Assembly (NCBI GenBank): GCA_016715985.1 | Contig: JADJXD010000001.1 | Location: 2,356,001 to 2,420,000, forward strand | DNA length: 64,000 bases | Source of the DNA: Saprospiraceae bacterium | GTDB taxonomy: Bacteria; Bacteroidota; Bacteroidia; Chitinophagales; Saprospiraceae | Direction: 5' to 3' | In this document: piece by piece, positions 36,818 through 46,608 of the stretch | Layout: each line of letters begins with the position of its first letter | Numbering within the stretch: the stretch's first letter is position 1 | Made by a program: the position numbers and the translations under genes | The notes under the pieces: model-generated | Database searches by the model: none | What the model was told of the DNA's origin: nothing | Seen by the model: only the letters and a program-made list of their open reading frames with translations

Positions 36818-37774
36818 TTAGCTGAATGATTTTCTGATTTTATCCAATAAAACAGCGGCTATTCCTTCTAATGACTCCTTTGTCCAACCTGCTATGTGCG
36901 GACTCAGTATTACCTGATCCATTTTATACAATTTCTGATATAGCATGTTTTCTTCTTTAGAAAAAGTTTCCGGTTTTTCGTTTTCAAAAACATCCAGACA
37001 TGCTGCACTTACTTTTCCCGATTCTAATGCTGAAATCAAAGCTACTGTATCCATAACTGCACCCCTTGAAGTATTGGAGATAATCACTCCATCTTTACAA
37101 TTATCCAGAAAATCTGCATTTATAAGATGTGTTGTCTCTTCCGTCAAAGGCAGGTGCAAAGATATTATATCACTCTTTTCGCACAGCTCCTTTAAGCCGC
37201 ACTTCTCCACAAAACGCAGTGAAGCCGGATATCGCTCCCTGTATTTGTCATAAGATAGTACTTTTAGTCCCCACGACGACAGTTTGAGCGCTAAGGTACT
37301 GCCTGTGTGCCCCAATCCAATGATCCCCAATGTCTTGCCTTTCAGTTCTGTTCCTCTGTTTAATTCCCGCTCCCATACTTTATCCCGCACTTGTCTGTCT
37401 GCCTGAAGGAGGTTATTCATCAAAGCCAAAAGCATGCCCATTTCATGTTCTGCAACTGCATTTCGGTTGCCTTCAGGCGAGTTGAGAACTTTTATTTTCT
37501 TTCTTTTGGCATATGCTACATCTATGATCTCAAGGCCCGATCCTAGCCGTCCGATAAACTTCAACTTTACGCCAAGGTCTATCATCGATTTGTCCATTCG
37601 GATCTTACTGTTGATAACTATGCCTGTAAAGAGCTGGACTATGTCTTTGAGTTGTGCATTTTCGACAGAAGTATCATATAATACATCGTATCCGGATTCT
37701 TTGAGACCTTCTATGAGTAAGGGGTGTACTTTATCTGTAATCAGCACACGGCGATCGTTGAGAAGTGGGTGCAT
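36818..37774 (-). CDS. D-2-hydroxyacid dehydrogenase (phosphoglycerate-dehydrogenase-like)
   Basis: The 318-aa NAD-dependent oxidoreductase has the substrate domain with VINSKIRMDKSMID and GRLGSGLEIID, the nucleotide-binding GIIGLGHTGSTLALKL at about 152, the catalytic Arg in SNTSRGAVMD, the Glu in DVFENEKP and the catalytic His in LSPHIAGWT. It lacks the ACT domain of regulated SerA. It could be a 3-phosphoglycerate dehydrogenase (serine synthesis) or another 2-hydroxyacid enzyme; with no serC beside it the pathway stays open. It starts with MHPLLNDRRVLITDKVHPLL, as is usual for Bacteroidota members. Confidence 0.87.
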   Translation of the reverse strand: MHPLLNDRRVLITDKVHPLLIEGLKESGYDVLYDTSVENAQLKDIVQLFTGIVINSKIRMDKSMIDLGVKLKFIGRLGSGLEIIDVAYAKRKKIKVLNSPEGNRNAVAEHEMGMLLALMNNLLQADRQVRDKVWERELNRGTELKGKTLGIIGLGHTGSTLALKLSSWGLKVLSYDKYRERYPASLRFVEKCGLKELCEKSDIISLHLPLTEETTHLINADFLDNCKDGVIISNTSRGAVMDTVALISALESGKVSAACLDVFENEKPETFSKEENMLYQKLYKMDQVILSPHIAGWTKESLEGIAAVLLDKIRKSFS

Positions 37775-38595
37775 TAACTTATTTTAATTAGGTTCAAAGG
37801 TAATTAATTACATTAATGATCATAATGGTACTTACTTTTTTTAGCGGGAAGGTCGTCCCTTTAGGGATAGAGCCCGCCTGCTCCGAAGCGGGCAGGGGTT
37901 GCGGGATGCATTATGATTATCATGTAAACAGCATGAAATTCTAATATCAGCTCATTTTGGTGTTTACATTTTTAGCTGGAAGGTCGTCCCTTCATAGATC
38001 TACTGATTACACACAATTAGAGTGGAGAGTTTTTTACATTGTAACCCACCAATAAAGTTTGAATGAGTACAGTGCAGCCTACGTCATTCTGGGTGTTGAT
38101 TCCAGATTTTTTTGGGAGTTCACGGTAGTTGTTGTTGATGTTCCTTCTGCGCATACTATTCAGCTCCTGAAGAGCGATATCTTTGTAGCAATGTACAAAT
38201 TTTGTAATTCAGCTCCATCGGAGCGAAACAATTACTTTAGTTCCGCACCTACGGAGCTACCATATAATAAATTGAATAACAAAAATTTAATACGCTGTAT
38301 TCACGAATTCATTCGTAATAAAAATTACGATAAAATAAAAATTACGATTTGTGAGAAACACGCATGGACGGATGAAGTATATTCAATGATCGGAGAATTA
38401 CCAATAATGAGCATAAAAAGCCGGTTAAATCATAAAACCGACCATAAATATAACAAATTCATATATTAAATATTTATTAACATAACACATTGATAACCAT
38501 TTACTCAAATTTTTTGTACTTTTGCTCAATATTACGCAACAACTCCACCGAACCCAATTTATAACATTCTAATTATTTCATCTAAACAACCAATC
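37775..38595. repeat. Repeat-rich intergenic region, no real gene
   Basis: A composite palindromic element spans 37816-37923: its ends ATCATAATG/CATTATGAT are inverted, and inside are TCCCTTTAGGGA and a GCCCGC/GCGGGC hairpin (37872-37893). A second GGAAGGTCGTCCCTTC word is at about 37979. From 38161 to 38265 there are GCTCC/GGAGC hairpins (for example 38212-38224) and the word CGCACCTACGGAGCTACC, a known look of Bacteroidota intergenic repeats. A 136-codon frame across this region is therefore judged spurious. A possible -7 element TACTTTTG lies at 38517-38524 before the next gene. Confidence 0.65.
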
Positions 38596-41500
38596 ATGAG
38601 GAAGTTTTTTACTTTTTTGTTATGTATTTTTATTGTAAATTTTGTTTTTACCCAATCCAATCCTACTCCGCACAATCTAGCTGCGAGTAATTTCGTCTTT
38701 GATGGATTTGCAAATGGAACAACCACAACTTATCCCGTATCCATGCAAGGTTGGAGCTTTTCTGAAGAAGCAAATTCGAGTACGGTTGGTTCTGCAAATG
38801 CCGACAGAATTTTAGTAAATAGTTCAGGCGGTATTACATCAGGAAGCATAAGAAACGAGATTTCCAATGGTTTAAGCTTGTTGAATTCCGGTTCTAACAA
38901 TATTGGTGCAATTGCTGTTTCCTTAAATACAACTAATAGAGAAAATATTTCATTAACCTGGACAGCAGAACAACTTAATTCTGGAGGCAGTGGAGCTACT
39001 GATAGAATTAATGGACTTCAGTTACAATTTAGAGTTGGAGTAAGCGGAAATTTCACAACTGTTGCAGGAACAGAATATTTAGCTACCAATACCACTTCTC
39101 AAAACCCTCCACAAACTTTTTCATCTATTATACTTCCAGCTTCGTGCAATAATCAAGCTATTGTTCAAGTTAGGTGGATATACTACATAAGTTCTGGAAC
39201 TGCAAATGGCAGAGATAGAATCAGATTAGATGATATAACCATATCAAGTTCTGCCATGATGTCCTGTGCACAACCCACCACAGGACCATCTAACTTCTCA
39301 GCCACAGAACTGGCAGACAACAGTATGGATATCTCCTGGATGAATGGTGATGGAGACAGAGTACTCGTTCTTGCACGAGAAGGTGCTGCTGTCAATGCAG
39401 ATCCGGTCAACGGAACACCCTATGACGCTAATGCAGCCTTCGGATTGGGTGATCCGTTAGGAACAGTTAATTTTGTAGTCTATAATGGAACCGGTACATC
39501 CGAGTCTATTACAAACCTTATGTCCGGAACAACTTATCATTATGCTGTGTACGCATACAATGACGTGGATCAATGTTACAACACCGTTGCAAAGCTTACC
39601 GGAAGCGGAATGACTACATCTCCCCCGGCACCCATCATTCAATTGGAATATCCCACCGATAATAATGTAAATTGCGGTTTTACTTTACCTTATGGAAACG
39701 TAGATCTGAATACAGATAGTGACCTTACGTTTAGGATTTCGAATGATGGCAATGCAGACTTGACTCTTACCTTAGATTTGACAATAGGCGGAACAAATGC
39801 CAATCAGTTTTCAATCATTACGCAGCCTACCTCCCCCATTGGTGCAGGTTTGAGCAGCGATGTAACCGTCAGATTTACGCCAACATCCGGCGGCAGTAAA
39901 ACTGCCAGTATATCCATAGGAAACAATAGTGCTCAAAGTACCTGTGTCGTAAATTTATCAGGAACAGGAGTAACACCTCCTTACTATTACCAAACCAAAA
40001 CTTCCGGTAACTGGTCAACACCCGGAACATGGGAAGTTTCAACAGACAATTCAACTTGGGAAGAAGCCACCGAAGCACCATTATCGAATAAGGATCTGAC
40101 TATAACAATAAAGTCCCCGCATAATGTCACCATTTCTGCCAATACGACAATAGACGAGACAGTAATAGATGCCGGAGGATCGTTGGAAGTTACAGGTGGA
40201 ACTTTTACTATAGCAAATGGCGATGGTGAAGATTTACAGGTATTTGGGGTTTTACGAAATTCATTAAATGTACAATTTTCATTAAATTCCGGAAGTGAAA
40301 TTTCGATAAAAAATGGTGGAAAATACGAACATAATGCTGTTACAGCTGGTAGTATAACTCCCATGACCTGGAATTCCGGGTCAACATGTGAAATCATAAA
40401 AGCAAGTGGAACTCCAGGTAACTTAAATCAAAGCTATCATCACTTTATTTGGGCAAGCACTTCTCATGGAGCTGCAACATTAAATTTAAGTGGAGATTTA
40501 AAAACTATTAATGGAGACTTTTCAATTACAAATACCGGGACAGGGTCTTTAAGATTAGCCGGTGCAACAGGGAACACACTCAACGTTGGTGGAAGTGTTT
40601 CTATTAACAACGGAACAACATTAGATTTAGGGAACGGAGGGAATACGTCTAATTTAAACATATTAGGGAACCTAAGCGTCTTTGGGGAACTAAGATTAAT
40701 GGGAGCAGGAACTAATAATGGAACCATAAATTTATCAGGTAATTTGACAGGGTCAGGCACAATAACGGAAAATACAAGTGGCACTAATTGCCAAATATTT
40801 TTTTCCGGAACATCTCTTCAAGAGTTTAATTTTAGCGGAACTATCAGCAATAGCATCAATTTTACAATCAATAATGGTAATAATGTAGATTTACAAACTG
40901 CCTTAAACCTGCCCGCTGCACTAACCCTTACCAATGGCAGACTCAGACTTAACACTTTTGATTTGACCGTGGCAGGAACGATCTCAGGAGCTTCAGCTAC
41001 CAGTTATATTCAGACCAACGGTACCGGAAAGCTTTTAAGAACAGTGACACAATCACCTGCTGTAGAATATCCGGTAGGTAACAGTACCTATAATCCTGCT
41101 TCTTTACAATTAAGTTCTACTTCATCCGCTCAATTTGGGGTGAGAGTACTGGATGCCGTTTATGAAGATGGTCTCTCGGGTACTCCGATTACTCAAAAAG
41201 TAGTAAACAGAACATGGGACGTAACCGGAACAATCCCGGGTAATTTCCTAACACTTGAAGTACAATGGAGTACAGCGAATGAAGCAGTAGATTTTACAAG
41301 AACTGCCTGTTATCTGTCACACTATGAAGATATGAGCTGGAGCGGAGATGTAGAAGGTGCTGCCACCGGAACTAACCCTTATACAAGATCCAGAAATGAT
41401 ATTGGAACTTTATCTCCTTTTGCAGTAGGCAGTCAGGGCGTTTTGCCGGTTGAATTTCTGGATTTTAATGTGAAAGCATCCGGCAGAACCAGTTTGCTTT

Positions 41501-41967
41501 CCTTCTCCACCGCTACTGAATTCAACAACGACTATTTCTCCATCGAGCGGTCATCAGACGGAAGGGACTTTGATATGATTGGAGAAATCAAAGGTGCGGG
41601 TAACAGCAACAGAGAAATAAGTTATGAATTTACAGATTCAAAACCGTCATCAGGTATCAATTATTACCGAATCAAACAAACTGACTTTGATGGAAAATAC
41701 AGTTATTCTGATATTAAATCCATTCAATTCTCTTCACAGAAAGAGATCAGCGTCAGTCCGGGATACACGGATGGCAGATTGCAGATATCTACAGAATCAG
41801 AAAGTTATAATATTGTTGTGTTAAACACTTCCGGACAGGAAGTAAGAAGATTTAGGACTTTATCACAAAATCAGACGATCAGTATAGAAGAACTGAAAGC
41901 CGGATTGTACTTTTTAAATATCTTCAGCGGAGATTTCCGTGAAACTGTCAGAATCGTTAAGTTCTGA
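38596..41967 (+). CDS. Multidomain surface protein with T9SS type A sorting domain
   Basis: The 1123-aa protein has a signal peptide (MRKFFTFLLCIFIVNFVF). A beta-sandwich domain at about 30-210 ends IRLDDITISSS, then a fibronectin-III-like domain follows at about 220-335 (PSNFSATELADNSMDISW). A choice-of-anchor D/ASH-type domain is at about 350-455 (FRISNDGNADLTLTLDL, VRFTPTSGGSKTASISI), then a long Thr/Asn/Gly-rich beta-solenoid-like part at 470-820. The final 75 residues are a type A sorting domain (VLNTSGQEVRRF, ELKAGLYFLNIF, ending IVKF). It is probably an adhesin or structural surface protein. No enzyme motif was seen. It stands alone and ends at a strong terminator. Confidence 0.85.
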   Translation: MRKFFTFLLCIFIVNFVFTQSNPTPHNLAASNFVFDGFANGTTTTYPVSMQGWSFSEEANSSTVGSANADRILVNSSGGITSGSIRNEISNGLSLLNSGSNNIGAIAVSLNTTNRENISLTWTAEQLNSGGSGATDRINGLQLQFRVGVSGNFTTVAGTEYLATNTTSQNPPQTFSSIILPASCNNQAIVQVRWIYYISSGTANGRDRIRLDDITISSSAMMSCAQPTTGPSNFSATELADNSMDISWMNGDGDRVLVLAREGAAVNADPVNGTPYDANAAFGLGDPLGTVNFVVYNGTGTSESITNLMSGTTYHYAVYAYNDVDQCYNTVAKLTGSGMTTSPPAPIIQLEYPTDNNVNCGFTLPYGNVDLNTDSDLTFRISNDGNADLTLTLDLTIGGTNANQFSIITQPTSPIGAGLSSDVTVRFTPTSGGSKTASISIGNNSAQSTCVVNLSGTGVTPPYYYQTKTSGNWSTPGTWEVSTDNSTWEEATEAPLSNKDLTITIKSPHNVTISANTTIDETVIDAGGSLEVTGGTFTIANGDGEDLQVFGVLRNSLNVQFSLNSGSEISIKNGGKYEHNAVTAGSITPMTWNSGSTCEIIKASGTPGNLNQSYHHFIWASTSHGAATLNLSGDLKTINGDFSITNTGTGSLRLAGATGNTLNVGGSVSINNGTTLDLGNGGNTSNLNILGNLSVFGELRLMGAGTNNGTINLSGNLTGSGTITENTSGTNCQIFFSGTSLQEFNFSGTISNSINFTINNGNNVDLQTALNLPAALTLTNGRLRLNTFDLTVAGTISGASATSYIQTNGTGKLLRTVTQSPAVEYPVGNSTYNPASLQLSSTSSAQFGVRVLDAVYEDGLSGTPITQKVVNRTWDVTGTIPGNFLTLEVQWSTANEAVDFTRTACYLSHYEDMSWSGDVEGAATGTNPYTRSRNDIGTLSPFAVGSQGVLPVEFLDFNVKASGRTSLLSFSTATEFNNDYFSIERSSDGRDFDMIGEIKGAGNSNREISYEFTDSKPSSGINYYRIKQTDFDGKYSYSDIKSIQFSSQKEISVSPGYTDGRLQISTESESYNIVVLNTSGQEVRRFRTLSQNQTISIEELKAGLYFLNIFSGDFRETVRIVKF

Positions 41968-42001
41968 TCTGATAAAGTAAAATTATAATATTCAACGAAT
42001 A

Positions 42002-42037
42002 GAAAAGCCCGGCCATTTTTAAGTGGTCGGGCTTTTT
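42002..42037. terminator. Bidirectional intrinsic terminator
   Basis: AAAAGCCCGGCCA and TGGTCGGGCTTTT pair over 13 bp with one G-U pair and are flanked by A and T runs on the two sides. The site lies between the 1123-aa protein gene and convergent htpG and can serve both. Confidence 0.9.
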
Positions 42038-42060
42038 TAATATATGATTTCTAAAATCCT

Positions 42061-43929
42061 TTATTTTACAAACTCCAGACTTCTGCTGATAAATGCGGAT
42101 AGCTCTTCTCCCTTCAGCATATTCTGATTCAATAGTGCCAGATCGTGTAGATAACCTGCAAAATCCGCTTTCTTTTCTTCACTCTTCATTTTGATCAGCT
42201 TCTCAGCAACCAACGGATGATTGGTATTGATTACAACATTGTGGCTATCCGGAAACATATTCATATCCATCCCCTGCATGGCCTGCATTTCTTTCATTCT
42301 ACGCATAAATTCCGGTCTGGTAATCAAAACAGGGTGATCGGTAGGTGACAAAGCTTTCAGTTCGATGTGGCCCATGCCCAGGTTTTTTAATGATTTGGTA
42401 AAAATATCCTTTACCTTATCCTGTTCTGCCTGACTCAATACGGATTCTTTGGTTTCGTCTTTCTGGACCAACTGATCCGGTGTATCTGAATCCACTCTTA
42501 CAAATGTCACTTCACCGCCTTTATATTCGATATGCTGCATAAAATGATTATCAATGATAGTATCCATTTCCAGAACATCATATCCGTAATCTTTGGCTGC
42601 TTTAATATAACTGTGCTGCGCTTTTACATCATTGGCATACAGATAGATAACTTTATTATGTTTATCTGTTTGGGTTGCTTTTACTCTTTCTTTATATTCT
42701 TCAAGTGTAAAATATTCGTTTTCCAGATTTTTAAGAAGCGCAAAAGTCATGGCTTTCTCATTAAACTTTTCGTCTGAGATCATGCCGTATTTCACGAAAG
42801 TACTGATTTCTTTCCATTTTTCTTCATATCCTTTTCTGTCAGTATTGAAGATGGAGTGAAGCTTTTCTGCGACTTTTTTAGAAATGTAGGTATTGATCTT
42901 TTTTACATTAGAGTCAGACTGAAGATAACTTCTGGAAACATTAAGTGGAATGTCCGGTGAGTCAATCACTCCATGCAGCAACATCAGAAATTCCGGAACG
43001 ATCTCTTTTACATCATCCGTAATAAAAACCTGATTGCTGTACAACTGAATTTTGTTTTTCTGAACTTCAAAACCGTTGTTGAGTTTCGGGAAATACAAAA
43101 TTCCTGTCAGATTGAACGGATAGTCAATATTTAAATGAATCCAGAATAATGGGGGCTGACTGAATGGATGAAGTTCATTGTAAAAACTTTTATAATCTTC
43201 ATCCGTCAATTCTGTAGGTTTCAGTTTCCAGATAGGCCGTGGATTATTGACGATATCATCTACTTCTGTCTTTATTTCCTTTTTTTCTTCTCCATCCCCT
43301 TCGAAGGTTGTTTCCGTTTTGGTGCCGAATTTTATTTCAACAGGCAGAAATTTGCAATATTTGTTGAGCAGTTCTTTGATTCTATAATTTTCAAGATATT
43401 CTTTACTTTCCTCATTGATGTGTAGAATGATCTCGGTACCTCTTTCGGTTCTGTCACTTGATTCGATACTGTATTCCGGATTGCCGTCACAGGTCCACTT
43501 TACCGCCGGAGCATCCGGAACATATGACTTTGTAATCACTTCTACTTTGTCCGCTACCATAAAAGCAGAGTAAAACCCTAATCCGAAATGACCGATAATC
43601 GTGGCGTCGTCTTTGTACTTTGCCAGAAAATCCTCTGCTGAAGAAAAAGCGACCTGATTCAGATATCTGTTTACTTCATCTTCTGTCATACCAATACCTT
43701 TGTCAAGAATGTGGAGTGTTTTGTTCTCCGCATCTATCCGGATTTCGATTTTAGTATCTCCCAAGTCACCTTTCACTTCCCCTTTGGAGGATAAAGTTTT
43801 GATTTTTGTAGTGGCATCCACGGCATTGGAGACCAATTCTCTCAGAAAAATCTCATGATCTGAGTAAAGAAATTTTTTGATAATGGGGAAAATGTTTTCC
43901 GCCTGAACTGATATATTACCTCTTTCCAT
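42061..43929 (-). CDS. htpG: Molecular chaperone HtpG (Hsp90)
   Basis: The 622-aa cytoplasmic ATP-dependent chaperone has the GHKL ATPase domain: FLRELVSNAVDATTK (Glu and Asn of the N box, about 29-43), HILDKGIGMTEDE, and IGHFGLGFYSAFMVADKV. The middle domain holds SRSYLQSD with the ATP-sensing Arg, and a dimerisation domain closes the protein. Length is normal. Upstream lies a sigma-54-type element (43955-43971), the best regulatory lead for this gene. It ends at a terminator shared with the convergent neighbour. Confidence 0.97.
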   Translation of the reverse strand: MERGNISVQAENIFPIIKKFLYSDHEIFLRELVSNAVDATTKIKTLSSKGEVKGDLGDTKIEIRIDAENKTLHILDKGIGMTEDEVNRYLNQVAFSSAEDFLAKYKDDATIIGHFGLGFYSAFMVADKVEVITKSYVPDAPAVKWTCDGNPEYSIESSDRTERGTEIILHINEESKEYLENYRIKELLNKYCKFLPVEIKFGTKTETTFEGDGEEKKEIKTEVDDIVNNPRPIWKLKPTELTDEDYKSFYNELHPFSQPPLFWIHLNIDYPFNLTGILYFPKLNNGFEVQKNKIQLYSNQVFITDDVKEIVPEFLMLLHGVIDSPDIPLNVSRSYLQSDSNVKKINTYISKKVAEKLHSIFNTDRKGYEEKWKEISTFVKYGMISDEKFNEKAMTFALLKNLENEYFTLEEYKERVKATQTDKHNKVIYLYANDVKAQHSYIKAAKDYGYDVLEMDTIIDNHFMQHIEYKGGEVTFVRVDSDTPDQLVQKDETKESVLSQAEQDKVKDIFTKSLKNLGMGHIELKALSPTDHPVLITRPEFMRRMKEMQAMQGMDMNMFPDSHNVVINTNHPLVAEKLIKMKSEEKKADFAGYLHDLALLNQNMLKGEELSAFISRSLEFVK

Positions 43930-43954
43930 TATGATACATTTTTTTCACTCAAAT

Positions 43955-43971
43955 GGCAAAGGTCATGCCAA
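43955..43971 (-). promoter_or_regulatory. Sigma-54 (-24/-12) promoter candidate of htpG
   Basis: The minus strand reads TTGGCATGACCTTTGCC; GG and GC are exactly 10 nt apart, as sigma-54 promoters require. The predicted transcription start lies about 15 nt upstream of the htpG ATG (43929). The element shares TTGGCA and TTTGCC blocks and spacing with the site at 9683-9699. Activator sites further upstream were not identified. Confidence 0.65.
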
Positions 43972-44048
43972 TAGAAATATAGTGACATTATGACAGAATT
44001 TTCAGACAATTTACGGACAAAAATTCTGTTTATACTTTCTGTAAATTT

Positions 44049-45416
44049 TCAATTCTGACTTTTCAAAGACAAACAAAAATTTAGCCGGATTTCATTTCCT
44101 TCCTGATTTACTACAAAGCCGGAGTTTGTATCCCGAGCATACCATTGAAAACAAATATTCTCTCCACCATTATCAGTTACTTCGATCACCCCGTATTGAC
44201 CTCTGACAGTACTATAACCATGAGAATATGGTCCACCTTTATATGAACCGGGCCTATCTAATGCTGCAGCGTGAAATACAGGTATAGCGGCACCCTTTCC
44301 GGTAGCATAATCACTATTGGATCCGTCGTCTATCGCGACCATATGTGCATCACCACTCAAAATAAAAATCGGGATTTCATGTTTTTTAATAAAATCGGCA
44401 ATCTTTTGTCTTTCTTTGGGATACCCACCCCAATTATCACTTTCATTACATTTATAATTGGGTCCTCCGGGGGCATTTATCCAGGGGTAAGTGCTCACCC
44501 ATGCTACGGCTTTTCCTTCATTTTTTGCTTTCAATAAAGTATCAAAGAACCAATTTAAGTGGGCTTCAGAACCAAAGTTTGTTCCTTGCTGTATCTCTTC
44601 ACAATCCTGATATTTTGGTTTTACTTTTTGTGATCTCAGGTCAGAAAGCACATACATCACTCTTCCTGCAGAAAAACTTTGACTGATGGGTCCGGAATTA
44701 CTATCAAAGTGGAACGGATAATGAGGGATATATTTTTTATAATTATGAATGGCTTCATTTCTGCATGGATTGGAGGAATCAGAATTATTTGGTCCAAAAT
44801 CGTGATCATCCCAAATATAAACCATAGGAATTTTTCTTAGTAACGCTGATTGTGAAGCGGATGAAAAAACTTTTTTGAAGGCAAGCTCAAATCTTTCCTG
44901 ACAGTTATCATGGATATCCTCATAGTGAATATCGCCGATCTGTAAATAGAATAATGGATTTTCTTCCTGAATTTTTTGAAATATAGTACTTTCTGATCCT
45001 GTCTCAGCACAACTACCAAAGACAATTTTATAAGAAGCTGCGTCTTGAGGAAGGGTATGAAAGTGGCCTGATGCTAAATGTTTACCCGATTTATCTTTAA
45101 AATGATATTTATATTCTCTATTTTCCTTTAACCCTGTAATATCTTCTTTTAAGCTAAAATTGTTTTGTTGTGTAAAATACAGATTTCTACTATTTACCCG
45201 CTTGCCGGTAGAAATGTCATAAATTTCTAACTCCAACATACCGGAATCAGTTGCTTTTACAGCTATTGTTGCCTGATCTTCACTTAAATTTCCGGTTAGT
45301 AAGTGTTGTATTTCTATTTTAGGAAAGTTCTCCGAACGTTCTGAAAACTTTTTCTTTCCAGAACATGCAGATATGCAGATTGCAAATAGCACATATAAGA
45401 AGGTACTTATTTTCAT
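44049..45416 (-). CDS. PhoD-like alkaline phosphatase/phosphodiesterase, lipoprotein
   Basis: The 455-aa protein has a signal peptide with a clear lipobox ending CISAC (Cys18). An N-terminal beta-sandwich (about 30-120) precedes the metallophosphatase domain: FGSCAETGSE (Cys136), QIGDIHYEDIHD (metal Asp162), IWDDHDFGPNNS (about 201-212) and LSGDAHMVAIDDG near 340. PhoD enzymes use Ca and Fe to split phosphomono- and diesters outside the cytoplasm. The gene overlaps the phytase stop by 4 bp and is expected to be translated from the same mRNA, placing it in a phosphate-scavenging operon. Confidence 0.88.
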   Translation of the reverse strand: MKISTFLYVLFAICISACSGKKKFSERSENFPKIEIQHLLTGNLSEDQATIAVKATDSGMLELEIYDISTGKRVNSRNLYFTQQNNFSLKEDITGLKENREYKYHFKDKSGKHLASGHFHTLPQDAASYKIVFGSCAETGSESTIFQKIQEENPLFYLQIGDIHYEDIHDNCQERFELAFKKVFSSASQSALLRKIPMVYIWDDHDFGPNNSDSSNPCRNEAIHNYKKYIPHYPFHFDSNSGPISQSFSAGRVMYVLSDLRSQKVKPKYQDCEEIQQGTNFGSEAHLNWFFDTLLKAKNEGKAVAWVSTYPWINAPGGPNYKCNESDNWGGYPKERQKIADFIKKHEIPIFILSGDAHMVAIDDGSNSDYATGKGAAIPVFHAAALDRPGSYKGGPYSHGYSTVRGQYGVIEVTDNGGENICFQWYARDTNSGFVVNQEGNEIRLNFCLSLKSQN

Positions 45417-46510
45417 TTTTGTTCTGAACCTGTTTTGTTTCCGTTAGGGGCTAAAAATAGTTCTTTTCCTGCGATATCTTCCCACCTGTATAATTGGAAA
45501 GTTCCATCGGTACTCATCGCAACAAACATTCCGTTTTTAAATTGATCATTGATAGCAACATTCGTAATGTCACTTCCATCGCTTTCGTCCGTGCTGGTTT
45601 TAATGATTTTAATTAAAGGGTGATCGTGTTTGTTATCCTTGGTGCCTTCTCTTGGGAATATATGAAACTGATTAGCTTGCTGGTCAGACAAAAGAATATA
45701 CCCTGTCCCATCATTGGCTTTGTACATGGACAAGCCTTCATGATCTTCTGCAATCCCTGTCGTGGCAAATAAGGCTAATTCAACATTACTGCTATCCGGA
45801 TGTGCATAATATTTTCTGACGCCTACGCCTTCGTCAGAACAATAGACATATCCAAGTTCATTATCCACTAAAATAGCTTCAATTTCTTTAATACCACTAA
45901 ACTTTCCAAATTTTCTCTTTAAACTGCCTATTACTACATCACTTGAGTCGGCAGTCAGTTGATATTGATACAAATATCCTTCTGTTGGCCCTGTTTTTCT
46001 TCCTACGATTGCATAAATATTATTGGTATTTTTGTCTGTATAAAGTGCTACGCCCATAGGTGCACGCAATGTGTCATCTTCAAAAACTGCGATTCCCCCA
46101 CCATCTATTGATTTCATATCAGGAAGAGAAAAAACTCTGATGCTATTGGTGTTTCGTTCTGTACAAACAGCAATATCTGTTTTAACCCCGTTTACATCTA
46201 ACCCGTAAGCTATATCCACATTATTGGGTCTTTTTAAGTCGGTAACTGATCTTTTTGCGTCTATTTTACCATTCATATCAAAAACATATAGTCCTCCTTT
46301 GCCTGTATCGCCCCCTTTGTCTGTACCTATTATTAAGCTTTGAGATGGATCCGTCGGATGAATCCATATTGCGGGATCATCAGTATCTGTAGGCACTTTT
46401 TCTGTTGTAATTACGGGAATCAACACGTCAGAAAGCATGTCTGATGTTTTTTCTTTACACCCAAACAAGGTAAAATAAACAAAAACAACCGTTGTTATTA
46501 ATCGAAACAT
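45413..46510 (-). CDS. Beta-propeller phytase (3-phytase type), lipoprotein
   Basis: The 365-aa protein has a short signal peptide with LFGC lipobox (Cys18) and a six-bladed propeller. Typical blade motifs are DTDDPAIWIHPTDPSQSLII, GTDKGGDTGKGGLYVFDM, RPNNVDIAYGL, GIKEIEAILVDNELGYVYCS, DEGVGVRKYYAHPD and EDHEGLSMYKANDGTGYILL, with Ca-binding acidic residues. Such enzymes hydrolyse phytate (inositol hexakisphosphate) at Ca-rich active sites to release phosphate. It is the first gene of a phytase-PhoD operon and is divergent from a TonB receptor; direct-repeat arrays fill the region between them. Confidence 0.93.
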   Translation of the reverse strand: MFRLITTVVFVYFTLFGCKEKTSDMLSDVLIPVITTEKVPTDTDDPAIWIHPTDPSQSLIIGTDKGGDTGKGGLYVFDMNGKIDAKRSVTDLKRPNNVDIAYGLDVNGVKTDIAVCTERNTNSIRVFSLPDMKSIDGGGIAVFEDDTLRAPMGVALYTDKNTNNIYAIVGRKTGPTEGYLYQYQLTADSSDVVIGSLKRKFGKFSGIKEIEAILVDNELGYVYCSDEGVGVRKYYAHPDSSNVELALFATTGIAEDHEGLSMYKANDGTGYILLSDQQANQFHIFPREGTKDNKHDHPLIKIIKTSTDESDGSDITNVAINDQFKNGMFVAMSTDGTFQLYRWEDIAGKELFLAPNGNKTGSEQK

Positions 46511-46536
46511 AAAATGGTTTTTTTAATTTAAAAGGA

Positions 46537-46593
46537 CAAAGTTCAATTTTATCAAATTGTTCAGGTCAAAATTCTATGTTAAATTAAAATTAA
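46537..46593 (-). promoter_or_regulatory. Promoter with 11-bp direct repeats upstream of phytase
   Basis: On the minus strand TTAATTTTAAT (46583-46593) and TTAACATAGAA (46572-46582) are contiguous 11-bp units of TTAAnnT type. Two weaker units (46561-46571 and 46550-46560) follow at the same period. Five nt further lies GAACTTTG (46544-46537), one base off the TAnnTTTG -7 element, 26 nt before the phytase ATG. The arrangement mirrors the plus-strand array but is more degenerate. Confidence 0.45.
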
Positions 46594-46608
46594 TTTCACT
46601 CTCCTAAA

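Noticed and set aside
38059..38469. 136-codon open frame on the plus strand
   Set aside because: It runs through GCTCC/GGAGC hairpins and the CGCACCTACGGAGCTACC word typical of intergenic repeats, has no domain pattern and no start context. Judged a chance frame.
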